Shown: piece after piece, positions 7,023-14,953 of the stretch
Position numbering within the stretch: position 1 is the first letter of the stretch
Layout of the letters: each line of letters begins with the position of its first letter
Origin: Streptomyces sp. NBC_00433
GTDB lineage: Bacteria > Actinomycetota > Actinomycetes > Streptomycetales > Streptomycetaceae
Length of the DNA stretch: 64,000 bases
Direction of reading: 5' to 3'
NCBI GenBank assembly: GCA_036015235.1
Contig: CP107926.1
Span: 3,662,001 to 3,726,000 of the forward strand
Translations under genes and position numbers: made by a program
Notes under the pieces: generated by a model
What the model saw: only the letters and a program-made list of their open reading frames with translations
The model's database searches: none
What the model was told of the DNA's origin: nothing

Positions 7023-8789
7023 TCATCCGCCCGGTCGCGGCCCGGGACCGGCGGCCGCCGAGCGGCGACGGCCGCGCAGGTAGTAGCCGAGTACCGGCGG
7101 CACGGTCACCACGGCGAGCAGTTCGAGGGCGGTCAGCGAGCTGAGCAGCCAGTCGTCGTTCCGGCCGGCCAGCGCGACCACGTCGGCCGGTACGGCAGAT
7201 CCGCCGCCGCCCGCGGCGCCGCCCGAGCTGTCGGAGCCCGCGGTGGACACGACCTGGCCGGTCTGCGGGTCGATGACCTTGCCGGGGCCGCTGCCGCCGG
7301 AGGCACTGCCGCCGGAGGCGCTGCCGCCCGCGCTTCCGCCGCCTGTGGCGGTGGTGCCCGCGCTGCCGGACGACCCGCCGCCGCTCCCACCCGAGGTGCC
7401 GCCGCCGGACGAGCCGCTGCCGCCGGACGACCCGGCACCGGCCGTGACCGGCCTGCCGTGCTTCACGGTGCAGCTGAGCGGCGCGCCGGCCTTGTCGCAG
7501 GGGCTGGGCTGCGGGGCGTCGGTGAGGACGGTGAGCTTGCCGGCCGAGTTGAACGTCGGGTTGGCGCAGTTCGACAGCGTGTTGGGGTCGATACCACTGG
7601 CATTGCCCGGGATGTGGGAGACCTGGAGCAGGCCGCCCTTGACCAGCCCGCGCGGGATCGGCGAGTAGCCGAGCTGGCCTGCCTCGCCCTGCCCCGCGCA
7701 GAGGATGAAGCCGATGTAGCGACTGAGCGCCGACCCCTTCTTGGTGTCGAAGCGCGGAGGTATGCCCCGCTTCCCGCCCGTGCGCGGCACGATCAGGTAG
7801 CTGTAGCTGGAGATCGGGTACGAACGCGGGTCGCCCATGGTGTAGACGCCGTCGAGGTTCTGCTGGAGGAAGTTCGGGTCGCTGGGCGAGGTCTTGTCGT
7901 CCACCCCGCGGATCCTGGCGGCGGTCAGCGCCACGGCCACGTTGGACGGGCCGGGGAGGGTGTAGTAGCCGGCCGGGTTGAGGACCTTGACGACCGGCCA
8001 GTTGACCCGCTTGGCGTACGCGTACTCGTCGTAGCCGATCGTGCCCTCGCCGGTCTGCGACTGGACGTAGCTGGCCACGACGTCGGAGCCGTTCTGCGCG
8101 ACCATCCGCCCGCTGGGCGGGTAGAACTCGGTGTAGTCGCCGCAGGTGCTGCTCAGGACGGACCGGCAGTAGGCGTCCCACTGGGCTTTGTGGGTGTGCT
8201 CCATGTAGCGGGTGAACTGCGCGGTCGCGCCGGAACCGTCGGACCGCACGACCGGGGTGATCGGGGTGTGCGGCAGGTTGGCGCCGTAGTCGTGCACGAT
8301 CGCCGGGTCGTTCCAGTAGGTGATCTTGCCCGTGAATATCTTCACCAGCGTGTCGGTGGACAGTCGCAGGTTGGTGACCTGCTTGCCGGCGACCGTGAGG
8401 TGGTACATGAAGGCGGTGCCGCCTGCCGTCACCGGCACGTAGGAGAAGTCGTAGACCGGGTTCTCGGCGCCGTTGTACTGGCCGCCGGTGTTGCCCGCGT
8501 CGCCCGCGGTGCGGAAGGGCACGTCGGACGCGGTGAAGTCGTCCTGGCCCAGCGCCCACTGGGCGCGGCCGGCGGCCGAGCCGACCGCCGAGAAGTTGAT
8601 GTTGATGCCCTGCGGCCCGACGTCCTGCCGCCACTGGTCGAGTGCCGGGCCGGCCCAGCTGGACCCGTCGCCGTTGAGCGAGGTGGCCGCGTCGGCCGTG
8701 CCGCTCTGCACCCCGAGCAGCGCCAGCGCGGCGGTCAGTACGGCGAGCAGCCGGGGCCAACGGCGGTACGCCCTGGGCGTTGTGGACAT
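7023..8789 (-). CDS. Internal in-frame start: PstS-like, stalked, membrane-anchored binding protein
   Basis: Alternative or additional product of the same frame, 588 residues. ATG 8789 is preceded by GGAGGAG at ideal spacing, and the sequence from it looks like a secreted-protein N-terminus: basic STTPRAYRRWPR, a hydrophobic core, then SGTADA as a cleavage site. The mature domain keeps most PstS ligand positions: a loop with VGSAAGR, SDVPF, and RSDGSGAT, matching the R...SGT phosphate-contact motif. The last ~150 residues are a Gly/Ser stalk (SGGSGSSGGG and similar) and a C-terminal transmembrane helix with a basic tail, so it would display the binding domain above the membrane. Whether it is made separately, as part of the PstA fusion, or both cannot be decided from sequence. 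Confidence 0.7.
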   Translation of the reverse strand: MSTTPRAYRRWPRLLAVLTAALALLGVQSGTADAATSLNGDGSSWAGPALDQWRQDVGPQGININFSAVGSAAGRAQWALGQDDFTASDVPFRTAGDAGNTGGQYNGAENPVYDFSYVPVTAGGTAFMYHLTVAGKQVTNLRLSTDTLVKIFTGKITYWNDPAIVHDYGANLPHTPITPVVRSDGSGATAQFTRYMEHTHKAQWDAYCRSVLSSTCGDYTEFYPPSGRMVAQNGSDVVASYVQSQTGEGTIGYDEYAYAKRVNWPVVKVLNPAGYYTLPGPSNVAVALTAARIRGVDDKTSPSDPNFLQQNLDGVYTMGDPRSYPISSYSYLIVPRTGGKRGIPPRFDTKKGSALSRYIGFILCAGQGEAGQLGYSPIPRGLVKGGLLQVSHIPGNASGIDPNTLSNCANPTFNSAGKLTVLTDAPQPSPCDKAGAPLSCTVKHGRPVTAGAGSSGGSGSSGGGTSGGSGGGSSGSAGTTATGGGSAGGSASGGSASGGSGPGKVIDPQTGQVVSTAGSDSSGGAAGGGGSAVPADVVALAGRNDDWLLSSLTALELLAVVTVPPVLGYYLRGRRRSAAAGPGPRPGG

Positions 8790-10061
8790 GGAGGCTCCTC
8801 CGGGCAGCGGGATGCCGAGGGTCGGAAGGACAGGGTCCGGCGGCCGGAGGGCGGCCGGCGACCGGCCCCCCTTGCGCAGGTCAGGGCCGCCGCTGAGTTC
8901 ACGGCTGATCCGGCGCCGCCGGCGCCGGCTGAGGTCGCCCGGCCGGCGTCCGCCGAGGATCCGGGCGGTGACGAACAGCACCAGGACGACGGCCATCAGC
9001 GTCAGGGCCGCCGCGAAGGCCCGCGCCACCATGTCGGGCGCCGGGTACTTGACGTAGTTCCAGATGTACAGCGGCAGGCTGACCTGGTGGTCGGAGAACG
9101 GGTCGGCGTTCATCCCCGAGGTGAAGCCCGAGGTCAGCAGCACCGGCGAGGTCTCCCCCACACCGCGTGCCATGCCGAGCACCACGGCGGTCACCAGGCC
9201 GGGCCTGGCGGTGGGCAGCACCACGTTCAGCACGGTGCGCCACTGGCTGCCGCCCAGTGCGTACGACGCCTCCCGCAGGGTGCCCGGGACCAGTCGGATG
9301 ACGACCTCGGCGGCGCGGGTCACGATCGGCATCATCATCACGGTCAGCGCCAGCGAGGCGGCGAAGCCGCTCTTCTGCAGGCCGAGGGTGAGGATGACCA
9401 CGCCGAGGATGAACAGGCCGGCCACGATGGACGGCAGCGCCGTCATCGCCTCCACCACGGTGCGGACCGGGCGGGCCAGCCGGCCGCCGATCTCCGACAT
9501 GAAGACCGCGGCGGCGATGCCCAGCGGGACGGCGAACAGCGTGGCCAGGCCGAGCTGTTCCAGCGAACCGACGATGGCGTTGAGCGCACCGCCCGAGGTG
9601 ATCGGTGAGAGTGTGGCGGTGGACTGCATGGTCTGGGTGAAGAAGTTCAGGTGCGAGGCGGCGTGCTCGCCGCGGAAGAGCACGTAGCCGACCTGGTCGG
9701 CGATCAGCGCCACCACCAGCAGTCCCGCGGTAGCCACCGTGGTCTGGATCAGCCGGTCGCGGGCGGTCCTGGCGTCCCACATCAGGCGGGCGACACCCCA
9801 GGCCATGGCCAGGAAGTTCAGGTACCAGCAGAGCAGGAAGCCGAAGGCGCCGCTGAAGGGCAGCAGCCGTTCGTAGAGCAGCCAGGTGAAGGCCAGGGAG
9901 CCGCCGGCCGCGCCGATCAGGGCGCCGGTGCCGCCGTCACCCGCGCCGCCGAGCCGGACCCGGACCTCGGGGGCGGTCGCCGGGTCGGGCTGCGGGCGGG
10001 AGGCGGCCCCGCGCCCGGTCTCCTGCGGCGCTTTCCGCGCCGCGGGCTCCAACGTGGTCAT
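7023..10061 (-). CDS. pstA: PstA-like permease in frame with a PstS-like surface binding protein (1012-residue open frame)
   Basis: One uninterrupted frame with two modules. Residues 1-370 are a PstA-type permease with extra N-terminal membrane helices and the EAA loop EASYALGGSQWRTVLNVVLP. An Arg-rich cytoplasmic linker (RRPGDLSRRRRRR and following) leads to about residue 424. There a second Met with its own GGAGGAG starts a signal peptide, a PstS-like domain (WAGPALDQW, VGSAAGRAQW, VRSDGSGATAQF), a Gly/Ser-rich stalk and a C-terminal helix ending YYLRGRRR. No stop codon separates the modules, so ribosomes translating pstA must continue unless an error hides a stop. The topology is coherent: cytoplasmic linker, then membrane helix, then external domain. 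The permease start ATG 10061 has AGGAG 9 nt upstream. Confidence 0.75.
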   Translation of the reverse strand: MTTLEPAARKAPQETGRGAASRPQPDPATAPEVRVRLGGAGDGGTGALIGAAGGSLAFTWLLYERLLPFSGAFGFLLCWYLNFLAMAWGVARLMWDARTARDRLIQTTVATAGLLVVALIADQVGYVLFRGEHAASHLNFFTQTMQSTATLSPITSGGALNAIVGSLEQLGLATLFAVPLGIAAAVFMSEIGGRLARPVRTVVEAMTALPSIVAGLFILGVVILTLGLQKSGFAASLALTVMMMPIVTRAAEVVIRLVPGTLREASYALGGSQWRTVLNVVLPTARPGLVTAVVLGMARGVGETSPVLLTSGFTSGMNADPFSDHQVSLPLYIWNYVKYPAPDMVARAFAAALTLMAVVLVLFVTARILGGRRPGDLSRRRRRRISRELSGGPDLRKGGRSPAALRPPDPVLPTLGIPLPGGASMSTTPRAYRRWPRLLAVLTAALALLGVQSGTADAATSLNGDGSSWAGPALDQWRQDVGPQGININFSAVGSAAGRAQWALGQDDFTASDVPFRTAGDAGNTGGQYNGAENPVYDFSYVPVTAGGTAFMYHLTVAGKQVTNLRLSTDTLVKIFTGKITYWNDPAIVHDYGANLPHTPITPVVRSDGSGATAQFTRYMEHTHKAQWDAYCRSVLSSTCGDYTEFYPPSGRMVAQNGSDVVASYVQSQTGEGTIGYDEYAYAKRVNWPVVKVLNPAGYYTLPGPSNVAVALTAARIRGVDDKTSPSDPNFLQQNLDGVYTMGDPRSYPISSYSYLIVPRTGGKRGIPPRFDTKKGSALSRYIGFILCAGQGEAGQLGYSPIPRGLVKGGLLQVSHIPGNASGIDPNTLSNCANPTFNSAGKLTVLTDAPQPSPCDKAGAPLSCTVKHGRPVTAGAGSSGGSGSSGGGTSGGSGGGSSGSAGTTATGGGSAGGSASGGSASGGSGPGKVIDPQTGQVVSTAGSDSSGGAAGGGGSAVPADVVALAGRNDDWLLSSLTALELLAVVTVPPVLGYYLRGRRRSAAAGPGPRPGG

Positions 10062-10189
10062 GGGTGCGTACTCCTGCTCTGTGCGGTCCGCCGGGTGGGA
10101 GCCGGCCGGCGTCGGGTTCCCGGGCTCGGGTCAGGTGGACGGGTGACTTCTCCGGGTGCTGCTCCGGTGGGTCTGATGCGCACTGCGGC

Positions 10190-11230
10190 TCAGTCCGCCG
10201 TCGCCGCGCCGGACCTGGAGCGTCCGATGATCACCGCGGCCCCCACGTTGACCAGCAGCGTCAGCATGAAGAGCACCAGTCCCGCGGCCATCAGCGCGGA
10301 CAGCGACAGCGGGTCGGACTCGCCGAAGCGCAGCGCGATCAACGCGGAGATCGAGTTGGCCCCGTTCTCCAGAACGTGCGAGGTGACGTGGAAGGAGGGC
10401 GAGATGATCAGCGCGACGGCGATGGTCTCGCCCATCGCCCGGCCGAAGCCCAGCATCACCGCACCGATCACACCGCCCCGCCCGAAGGGCAGCACCACGC
10501 TGCGGACCATCCCCCAGCGGGTGCTGCCCAGGGCGTAGGCGCCCTCCCGTTCGCCCTGCGGGGCCTGCGAGAAGACCTCCCGGCTGAGCGAGGTCATGAT
10601 GGGGATGATCATCAGCGAGACCACCGTCCCCGCGATGAACGCGGACGAGGTGTACGAGGTGTCGATGTCGCCCGTGCGCACCTTGAGGAAGGGGACGGCC
10701 CCGCCCGGGTGCATGGTCAGCCAGCGGACGAAGCCGACGATGCGCGGCTGGAGGAAGAACAGCCCCCACAGCCCGTAGACGATGCTGGGGATCGCCGCCA
10801 TCAGGTCCACCAGCGAGACCAGCGTGGAGCGGATGCGCACCGGGGCGTACTCGGAGATGTACAGCGCGGCGGCCAGCGAGACGGGGACGGCGATCACCAG
10901 CGCCACCAGGGCGATGATGATGCCGTCGGGGAGTACGGCGGCAATGCCGAAGACGTGCGACTGCGTCTGCCACTTCGACTCGGTGAAGAAGGACCAGCCG
11001 GCCACCCGCAGGGCTTTGAGGCCCCGGTAGAACAGGAAGAACGCGATGAGCCCCATGATCGCGAAGACCGAGAGACCCGCGCCCCGCAGCACCCACCGGA
11101 AGACCTGGTCGCCGGGCGCGACCGGTGCCGAGATGCTGCGCGGCCGGTCCGCCTCGCGCCAGTCGCCGCCGGGCTCGCCGACTCCTTCTGTGACGTCGGA
11201 CGGCTCGGGGTCCGGGGCGGCGAATGCCAT
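10190..11230 (-). CDS. pstC: Phosphate-type ABC transporter permease (PstC-like)
   Basis: 346 residues with about six membrane helices after a soluble acidic N-terminus of about 45 residues. The large external loop with FFTESKWQTQSHVFG and the EAA loop EGAYALGSTRWGMVRSVVLP followed by GFGRAMGETIAVAL are typical of PstC. It would pair with the PstA-like permease encoded 128 bp downstream. ATG 11230 was chosen because GAGGAG lies about 10 nt upstream and the earlier frame is low-complexity. The 221-bp gap to the upstream 854-residue gene contains a hairpin and twin repeats, so pstC probably has its own promoter. Confidence 0.9.
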   Translation of the reverse strand: MAFAAPDPEPSDVTEGVGEPGGDWREADRPRSISAPVAPGDQVFRWVLRGAGLSVFAIMGLIAFFLFYRGLKALRVAGWSFFTESKWQTQSHVFGIAAVLPDGIIIALVALVIAVPVSLAAALYISEYAPVRIRSTLVSLVDLMAAIPSIVYGLWGLFFLQPRIVGFVRWLTMHPGGAVPFLKVRTGDIDTSYTSSAFIAGTVVSLMIIPIMTSLSREVFSQAPQGEREGAYALGSTRWGMVRSVVLPFGRGGVIGAVMLGFGRAMGETIAVALIISPSFHVTSHVLENGANSISALIALRFGESDPLSLSALMAAGLVLFMLTLLVNVGAAVIIGRSRSGAATAD

Positions 11231-11270
11231 GATCGACTGCACTCCTCGGCTGGTTTCTGCGACGGGCGTC

Positions 11271-11310
11271 CGCCCACCGGGCGGTGCTGCGGCGCCCACC
11301 GGGCGGTGCT
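11271..11310. repeat. Twin 18-bp repeats in the pstC leader
   Basis: CGCCCACCGGGCGGTGCT occurs at 11271-11288 and 11293-11310, a 22-bp period of two helical turns. Each copy contains inverted arms (CGCCC/GGGCG, or CACCG/CGGTG read on the other strand). Two in-phase dyads just before a gene look like a cooperative operator or a structured leader. Confidence 0.6.
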
Positions 11311-11400
11311 CAGCGGTGGCGACAGATACATTCGCGCGGCTACGGGAGACCGATGACGGTCCTGCGGGTGAACGCGGCCACAACAGGGGCGGGCGCGGGC

Positions 11401-11438
11401 GGGTCGCGGGCGGCGGGGGGAACCGCCGTCCGCGACCC
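11401..11438 (-). terminator. Hairpin after the 854-residue surface protein gene
   Basis: GGGTCGCGG at 11401-11409 pairs with CCGCGACCC at 11430-11438, and the inner CGGCGG pairs with CCGCCG. It lies just after the stop at 11452 on the minus strand and probably separates the binding-protein unit from pstCAB. Confidence 0.6.
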
Positions 11439-11451
11439 GGCCGGCTCCGGG

Positions 11452-14016
11452 TCAGCGGCCCGGCCTGAGGCGGCCGAGCCCGCGCCGGGCCGCGGCGGAG
11501 GCGTCACGCGACCGCCGCCGCAGGGTCTCCCCGGCAGGGGTGCCGGTCAGGACGAGCACCGCCGGGGCGCCGAGCAGCAGGACCGCACCCGCGATCAGCA
11601 GCGCGGGCAGCACGAACCGCGCCCCGCCGGCCCGGTCCGGGTCGAGCGCTCCCGACGCGGCGGGTTGAGCGTCTTCCAGCGGCCCGCCGTTCCTGGCTGT
11701 CGGCAATCCGGCACCGCCGGACGCCGTCACGCCCCCGGCCGCGGTGCCGCCCGCGCCGCCGGATGCCGAGCCGCCGGTGGTCCCGCCACCGAGGCCGCCG
11801 GACGCCGAGCCGCCGCCGCCCGCACCGCCGGACGCGCCGCCGCCCGAACCTCCGCCCGCGGAACCCCCCGTGCCGGTCGGCCCGACCTGGTTGCCGGGCA
11901 GTGCGCCGTCCTGGCTCTGCACATGTCCGACGGCGGCCTGCGCCTGCTTGTGCTGGGAGGCTGTCAGGTCGAGGAATCCGGCCGCGAGTTGTCCCGGCTG
12001 GAAGCCGTACACCTGCCCGGCGGACGGGTCGGTGGCGCGGGAGACGAACTGGCCGATCCTGTCCGCCTTCTTCTGCGGCAGCCCCTTGGTCGGCAGCATC
12101 GCGTACTGCACCGCCGCCAGCGGGTAGGCGGCCGCGTCCCTGCTGAAATCGGTACGGGGCTTCCCGTACGGCAGTGTCTGGGTCCCGGTCCTGGCGTCCA
12201 CCGGCATGTCGTCGACGGCGGCCTGCAGACCGTCCGCGGTCGGGGCGACGAACGAGCCCGCCGGATTCTGCAGTTCGGCCTCAGGCAGCGAGAACGTCTT
12301 GGCCTGCCCGGAGTCCACGATGCCGAGCACCACCCGCTGTCCGGTCAGCTGGGCCTCGCAGTGCCCGTCCTCCCGTGCGCCGCCCGCGCGGAAGGTCACG
12401 GTGTTGCAACTGGGCTGGGCGTTGAGTACATGCCGTGCCACCTGGCCGAGACCGCCGATCAGCGGGTTCCACTCCAGCTGCTTGCGGTAGGACACACCCA
12501 GGCCGCCGTTGTCGTACTTCCCGGTCGCGTCCTGCGGGACGAACGAGTCGATCGGGTAACCGGGGTAGGCCGGCCGCAGGTAGAAGGTGTCCAGGTGCAT
12601 GCCCCACGGGTCGGGCATCCCTTGGAGGAACTGCTCCGCCTTGGGGTCCGCCGCGATCCAGGAGGTCAGCTGCTGCACCAGGTCGGTGGTGCCGCCCACG
12701 ACGACGGGCAGCGAGTACGGGTTGCCGCAGGCCGGCCAGTTCGGCCCGTTCTGCGGGTCGCTCGGGTTCAGCTGGACGAACTCCGGGTCGTCGAAGAGGC
12801 AGGCGGGGTTGCCGTCCACCGAGGCGAACGCGGGATCCCCCGGCTTGACGCCCTGGTCGCCGACGTAGGACTGGGTGAGCAGCTTGGCCAGCAGCCTGGC
12901 GTTGAGGCGCATGTGCGTGATCTGCGCGCCGGTCTTGTCGTCGTCCACCACGAAGACCACCGAGATCCCGGTGTTCGCCAGCGGCGCGTAGACGTACGGG
13001 CGCGGCGCGTCACCGGTGTCGGGGAGCGCGGTGAGCGCGACGTCGCTGCCCAGCTTCTGCAGGAACTGCGCCCTGGCCTGCGGCTCGCCGCCGCTGGGGG
13101 TGTACTGGACGCTGAGCGGCGAGGAACCGTTGCAGAAGCCGGAACGCCACTGCTGCATCGCCCGGTTGGCCATCTCCAGGCCTTGGACGGTGAAGTCGGC
13201 CGCGGTCGCCCTGCAGTCCGTCGGCGTGGTCGCGAACGTCAGCGGCACGGTCACCCGGTTCGCCCAGGCGCACGACTCGCCGTCGGCGTAGCCGGTCTGG
13301 AAGTCCTGCCCGGTGATGACGCTGTCGGTCGCCTCCACGTCGGTGTCGAAGGTGTGGTCGTCGCACTTGGCGGCACTGCCGGCGGCGTCCACGTCCCATG
13401 CGTCGCCGCCGTAGTTGGCCTCCACCACGAGCGAGCAGGGGTGGTGGGGGTCGCAGCCCAGTGTCTGGCTCTGCTCGGCGGTCCACACCTCTATATCGGC
13501 CGAGCCGGTGCCGTCGGCGTGCGTGAAGGACACCTGTGCGTTCGTCGGGAACTCCGGCGCGGTGCTGCCCGCCCCGGGCTGCGTCTGGTCGAAGCCCTTG
13601 GCGGCGTCGGCGTTGTACAGGCTGCTGCCGTAGCAGTCGGTGATCTTCGGTGTGGTCCCCCGGCACTGGTAGACCCGTACAGGGAACGCGTGCGCGGCGT
13701 CGTTGGGCCGGATGAACATCGGGTCGTTGGTGGTCGGCGTGAACCCGCTCCATGAGACGTGCACGACCTGGTCGGTGAGGTTGGTGGTCTGGCTCACCGT
13801 GACCGAGCCCGGCTGCCCCTTGGTCTGGGTGTCCGGGTCCCATCGCTCGGGGCCCGGCACCGTCGTCCCGGTGGCGGCCTGCGCGGTCGGGGCCGTGTGC
13901 GCGCCCGGCGGCAGCGCGGCGAGGAACCCCAGCAGCAGTACGGCGCACGGCACCATCGCAAGGACTCTGCGAAACCTCCCCCCGGTGCGGGGCGTGCGAT
14001 GCGCTCGCTGTTCCAT
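11452..14016 (-). CDS. Large stalked surface protein with PstS-like binding domain
   Basis: 854 residues. A signal peptide (residues 1-48, hydrophobic core LAMVPCAVLLLGFLAAL, cut near AQA) is followed by a beta-rich Ig-like region (about 60-260: SVTVSQTTNLTDQVVHVSW and several Cys). A periplasmic-binding-protein-like region spans about 270-690, then a Gly/Ser/Ala stalk (about 700-800) and a C-terminal helix FVLPALLIAGAVLLLGAPAV with a 30-residue basic tail. In the binding region the usual R..SGT motif is replaced by VVVGGTTDLVQQLT and the SDAP-type Asp motif is not recognisable, so the ligand is uncertain. It would stand above the membrane beside the Pst-like transporter. ATG 14016 has GAAGGGA 9 nt upstream, the last of several similar motifs. 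Confidence 0.72.
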   Translation of the reverse strand: MEQRAHRTPRTGGRFRRVLAMVPCAVLLLGFLAALPPGAHTAPTAQAATGTTVPGPERWDPDTQTKGQPGSVTVSQTTNLTDQVVHVSWSGFTPTTNDPMFIRPNDAAHAFPVRVYQCRGTTPKITDCYGSSLYNADAAKGFDQTQPGAGSTAPEFPTNAQVSFTHADGTGSADIEVWTAEQSQTLGCDPHHPCSLVVEANYGGDAWDVDAAGSAAKCDDHTFDTDVEATDSVITGQDFQTGYADGESCAWANRVTVPLTFATTPTDCRATAADFTVQGLEMANRAMQQWRSGFCNGSSPLSVQYTPSGGEPQARAQFLQKLGSDVALTALPDTGDAPRPYVYAPLANTGISVVFVVDDDKTGAQITHMRLNARLLAKLLTQSYVGDQGVKPGDPAFASVDGNPACLFDDPEFVQLNPSDPQNGPNWPACGNPYSLPVVVGGTTDLVQQLTSWIAADPKAEQFLQGMPDPWGMHLDTFYLRPAYPGYPIDSFVPQDATGKYDNGGLGVSYRKQLEWNPLIGGLGQVARHVLNAQPSCNTVTFRAGGAREDGHCEAQLTGQRVVLGIVDSGQAKTFSLPEAELQNPAGSFVAPTADGLQAAVDDMPVDARTGTQTLPYGKPRTDFSRDAAAYPLAAVQYAMLPTKGLPQKKADRIGQFVSRATDPSAGQVYGFQPGQLAAGFLDLTASQHKQAQAAVGHVQSQDGALPGNQVGPTGTGGSAGGGSGGGASGGAGGGGSASGGLGGGTTGGSASGGAGGTAAGGVTASGGAGLPTARNGGPLEDAQPAASGALDPDRAGGARFVLPALLIAGAVLLLGAPAVLVLTGTPAGETLRRRSRDASAAARRGLGRLRPGR

Positions 14017-14023
14017 GACGGGC

Positions 14024-14105
14024 GTTCCCTTCTGCGTTCCCTGCGGGGTTCCTGCGGGGTTCCTTGCGGCGATTCAGCGGCGATTCCCGCCGCGTTCCTT
14101 GCGAC
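14024..14105 (-). repeat. Tandem Shine-Dalgarno-like motifs in the leader of the 854-residue gene
   Basis: On the minus strand, AAGGAA, GGAA, AAGGAA, AGGAA, AGGGAA and AAGGGAA occur at roughly 11-16 nt intervals, the last one well placed before ATG 14016. The plus strand reads as degenerate TTCCNTGCGGGG units. This is either an imperfect minisatellite or a ribosome-loading array. Confidence 0.5.
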
Positions 14106-14250
14106 CCGCGGAAAACCACGCAGGCTCCGCCCCATTGCGCCCGCAGCGGGTGACGAATGACGGTCCATCAGGTGTACGAGGCGACAACACCGCCGCGCGC
14201 GGGGCGGACGCCACGGGGTCCGCTCCGCGCGCGGGCGAGCCGATCTGCGT

Positions 14251-14835
14251 TCAGCTCGCAGGGGTGAAGGTGAGCACCAGTGAGCCGACCGAGTCGCCGG
14301 CCGCGAAGAAGCCGGTCTTCAGCTTGGTGTTGAGGAAGTCGGCGCCCGCCGGGTCCAGGTCCACCTCGGAGGCGTTGAAGACCGCGCCCGTGCCGACCTT
14401 GTCCACCCGGATGTCGCCCGTCGGCACGAACAGCGGCACGGCGGTGGTCCCGCCCGTGGGGACGCCGGTGATCTGGTCGTTGTAGAGGTCGTAGGAGAGC
14501 TGGGAGAAAGTCACCGAGCGCAGCGTCTTCGCGTCCAGCACCAGCAGCGCGCCGCCGAACTGGGCGGTCCCGTAGTAGCCGGTCAGGTTGGCGTCGCCGC
14601 CGGTGACCGGGAAGGTGGCGGAGACACCGGTCGTACCGGAGTAGGACGCGGTCGCCGAGGGCAGCGGCACGGCGATGATGCCCTGGGCGGCGGCGTTCAC
14701 CAGGAAGGTGTTGCTCTCCGAGATGACCGCGCTGCCGGAGGCCGGCGTCGCAGCGGACGCCTGGCCGGCGAAGCCGAGGGCGAGCAGGGAGGCCGCGGCA
14801 AGTGCGAGCGACGTGGCGTTGCGCAGGTTCTTCAT
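14251..14835 (-). CDS. Small secreted protein of unknown function
   Basis: 194 residues. A clear Sec signal peptide (KNLRNATSLALAAASLLALGF, cut after GQASA) precedes a mature chain of about 165 residues. The chain is rich in Thr/Val/Gly/Ala with no Cys and looks all-beta, ending GSLVLTFTPAS. I do not recognise the family. AGGAGA lies close before ATG 14835. It sits between the secreted PstS-like gene and the stalked 854-residue gene on the same strand, so it is probably part of the surface complex. There is no membrane anchor or sorting motif. Confidence 0.7.
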   Translation of the reverse strand: MKNLRNATSLALAAASLLALGFAGQASAATPASGSAVISESNTFLVNAAAQGIIAVPLPSATASYSGTTGVSATFPVTGGDANLTGYYGTAQFGGALLVLDAKTLRSVTFSQLSYDLYNDQITGVPTGGTTAVPLFVPTGDIRVDKVGTGAVFNASEVDLDPAGADFLNTKLKTGFFAAGDSVGSLVLTFTPAS

Positions 14836-14870
14836 GGTCTCTCCTGGATAGCTGGGACTTCGATGGGGCC

Positions 14871-14904
14871 GGGCCGGCGCCGGAAGGATGTCTGGCGCCG
14901 GCCC
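14871..14904 (-). terminator. 11-bp perfect-stem hairpin after the secreted PstS-like gene
   Basis: GGGCCGGCGCC (14871-14881) and GGCGCCGGCCC (14894-14904) flank a 12-nt loop. It lies between two same-strand genes, so it may attenuate readthrough and keep the first gene's transcript abundant. Confidence 0.6.
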
Positions 14905-14953
14905 GTCGAGAGGTGGAGAAGGGGTCGGTCAGGGTGTTCCGTCGGTCAGGGTG

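Noticed and set aside
11452-14016. Sortase anchoring of the 854-residue protein through LPTAR
   Set aside because: LPTAR is far from the C-terminal helix, lacks the TG, and the tail after the helix is long; the nearby sortase homologue lacks its catalytic Cys.
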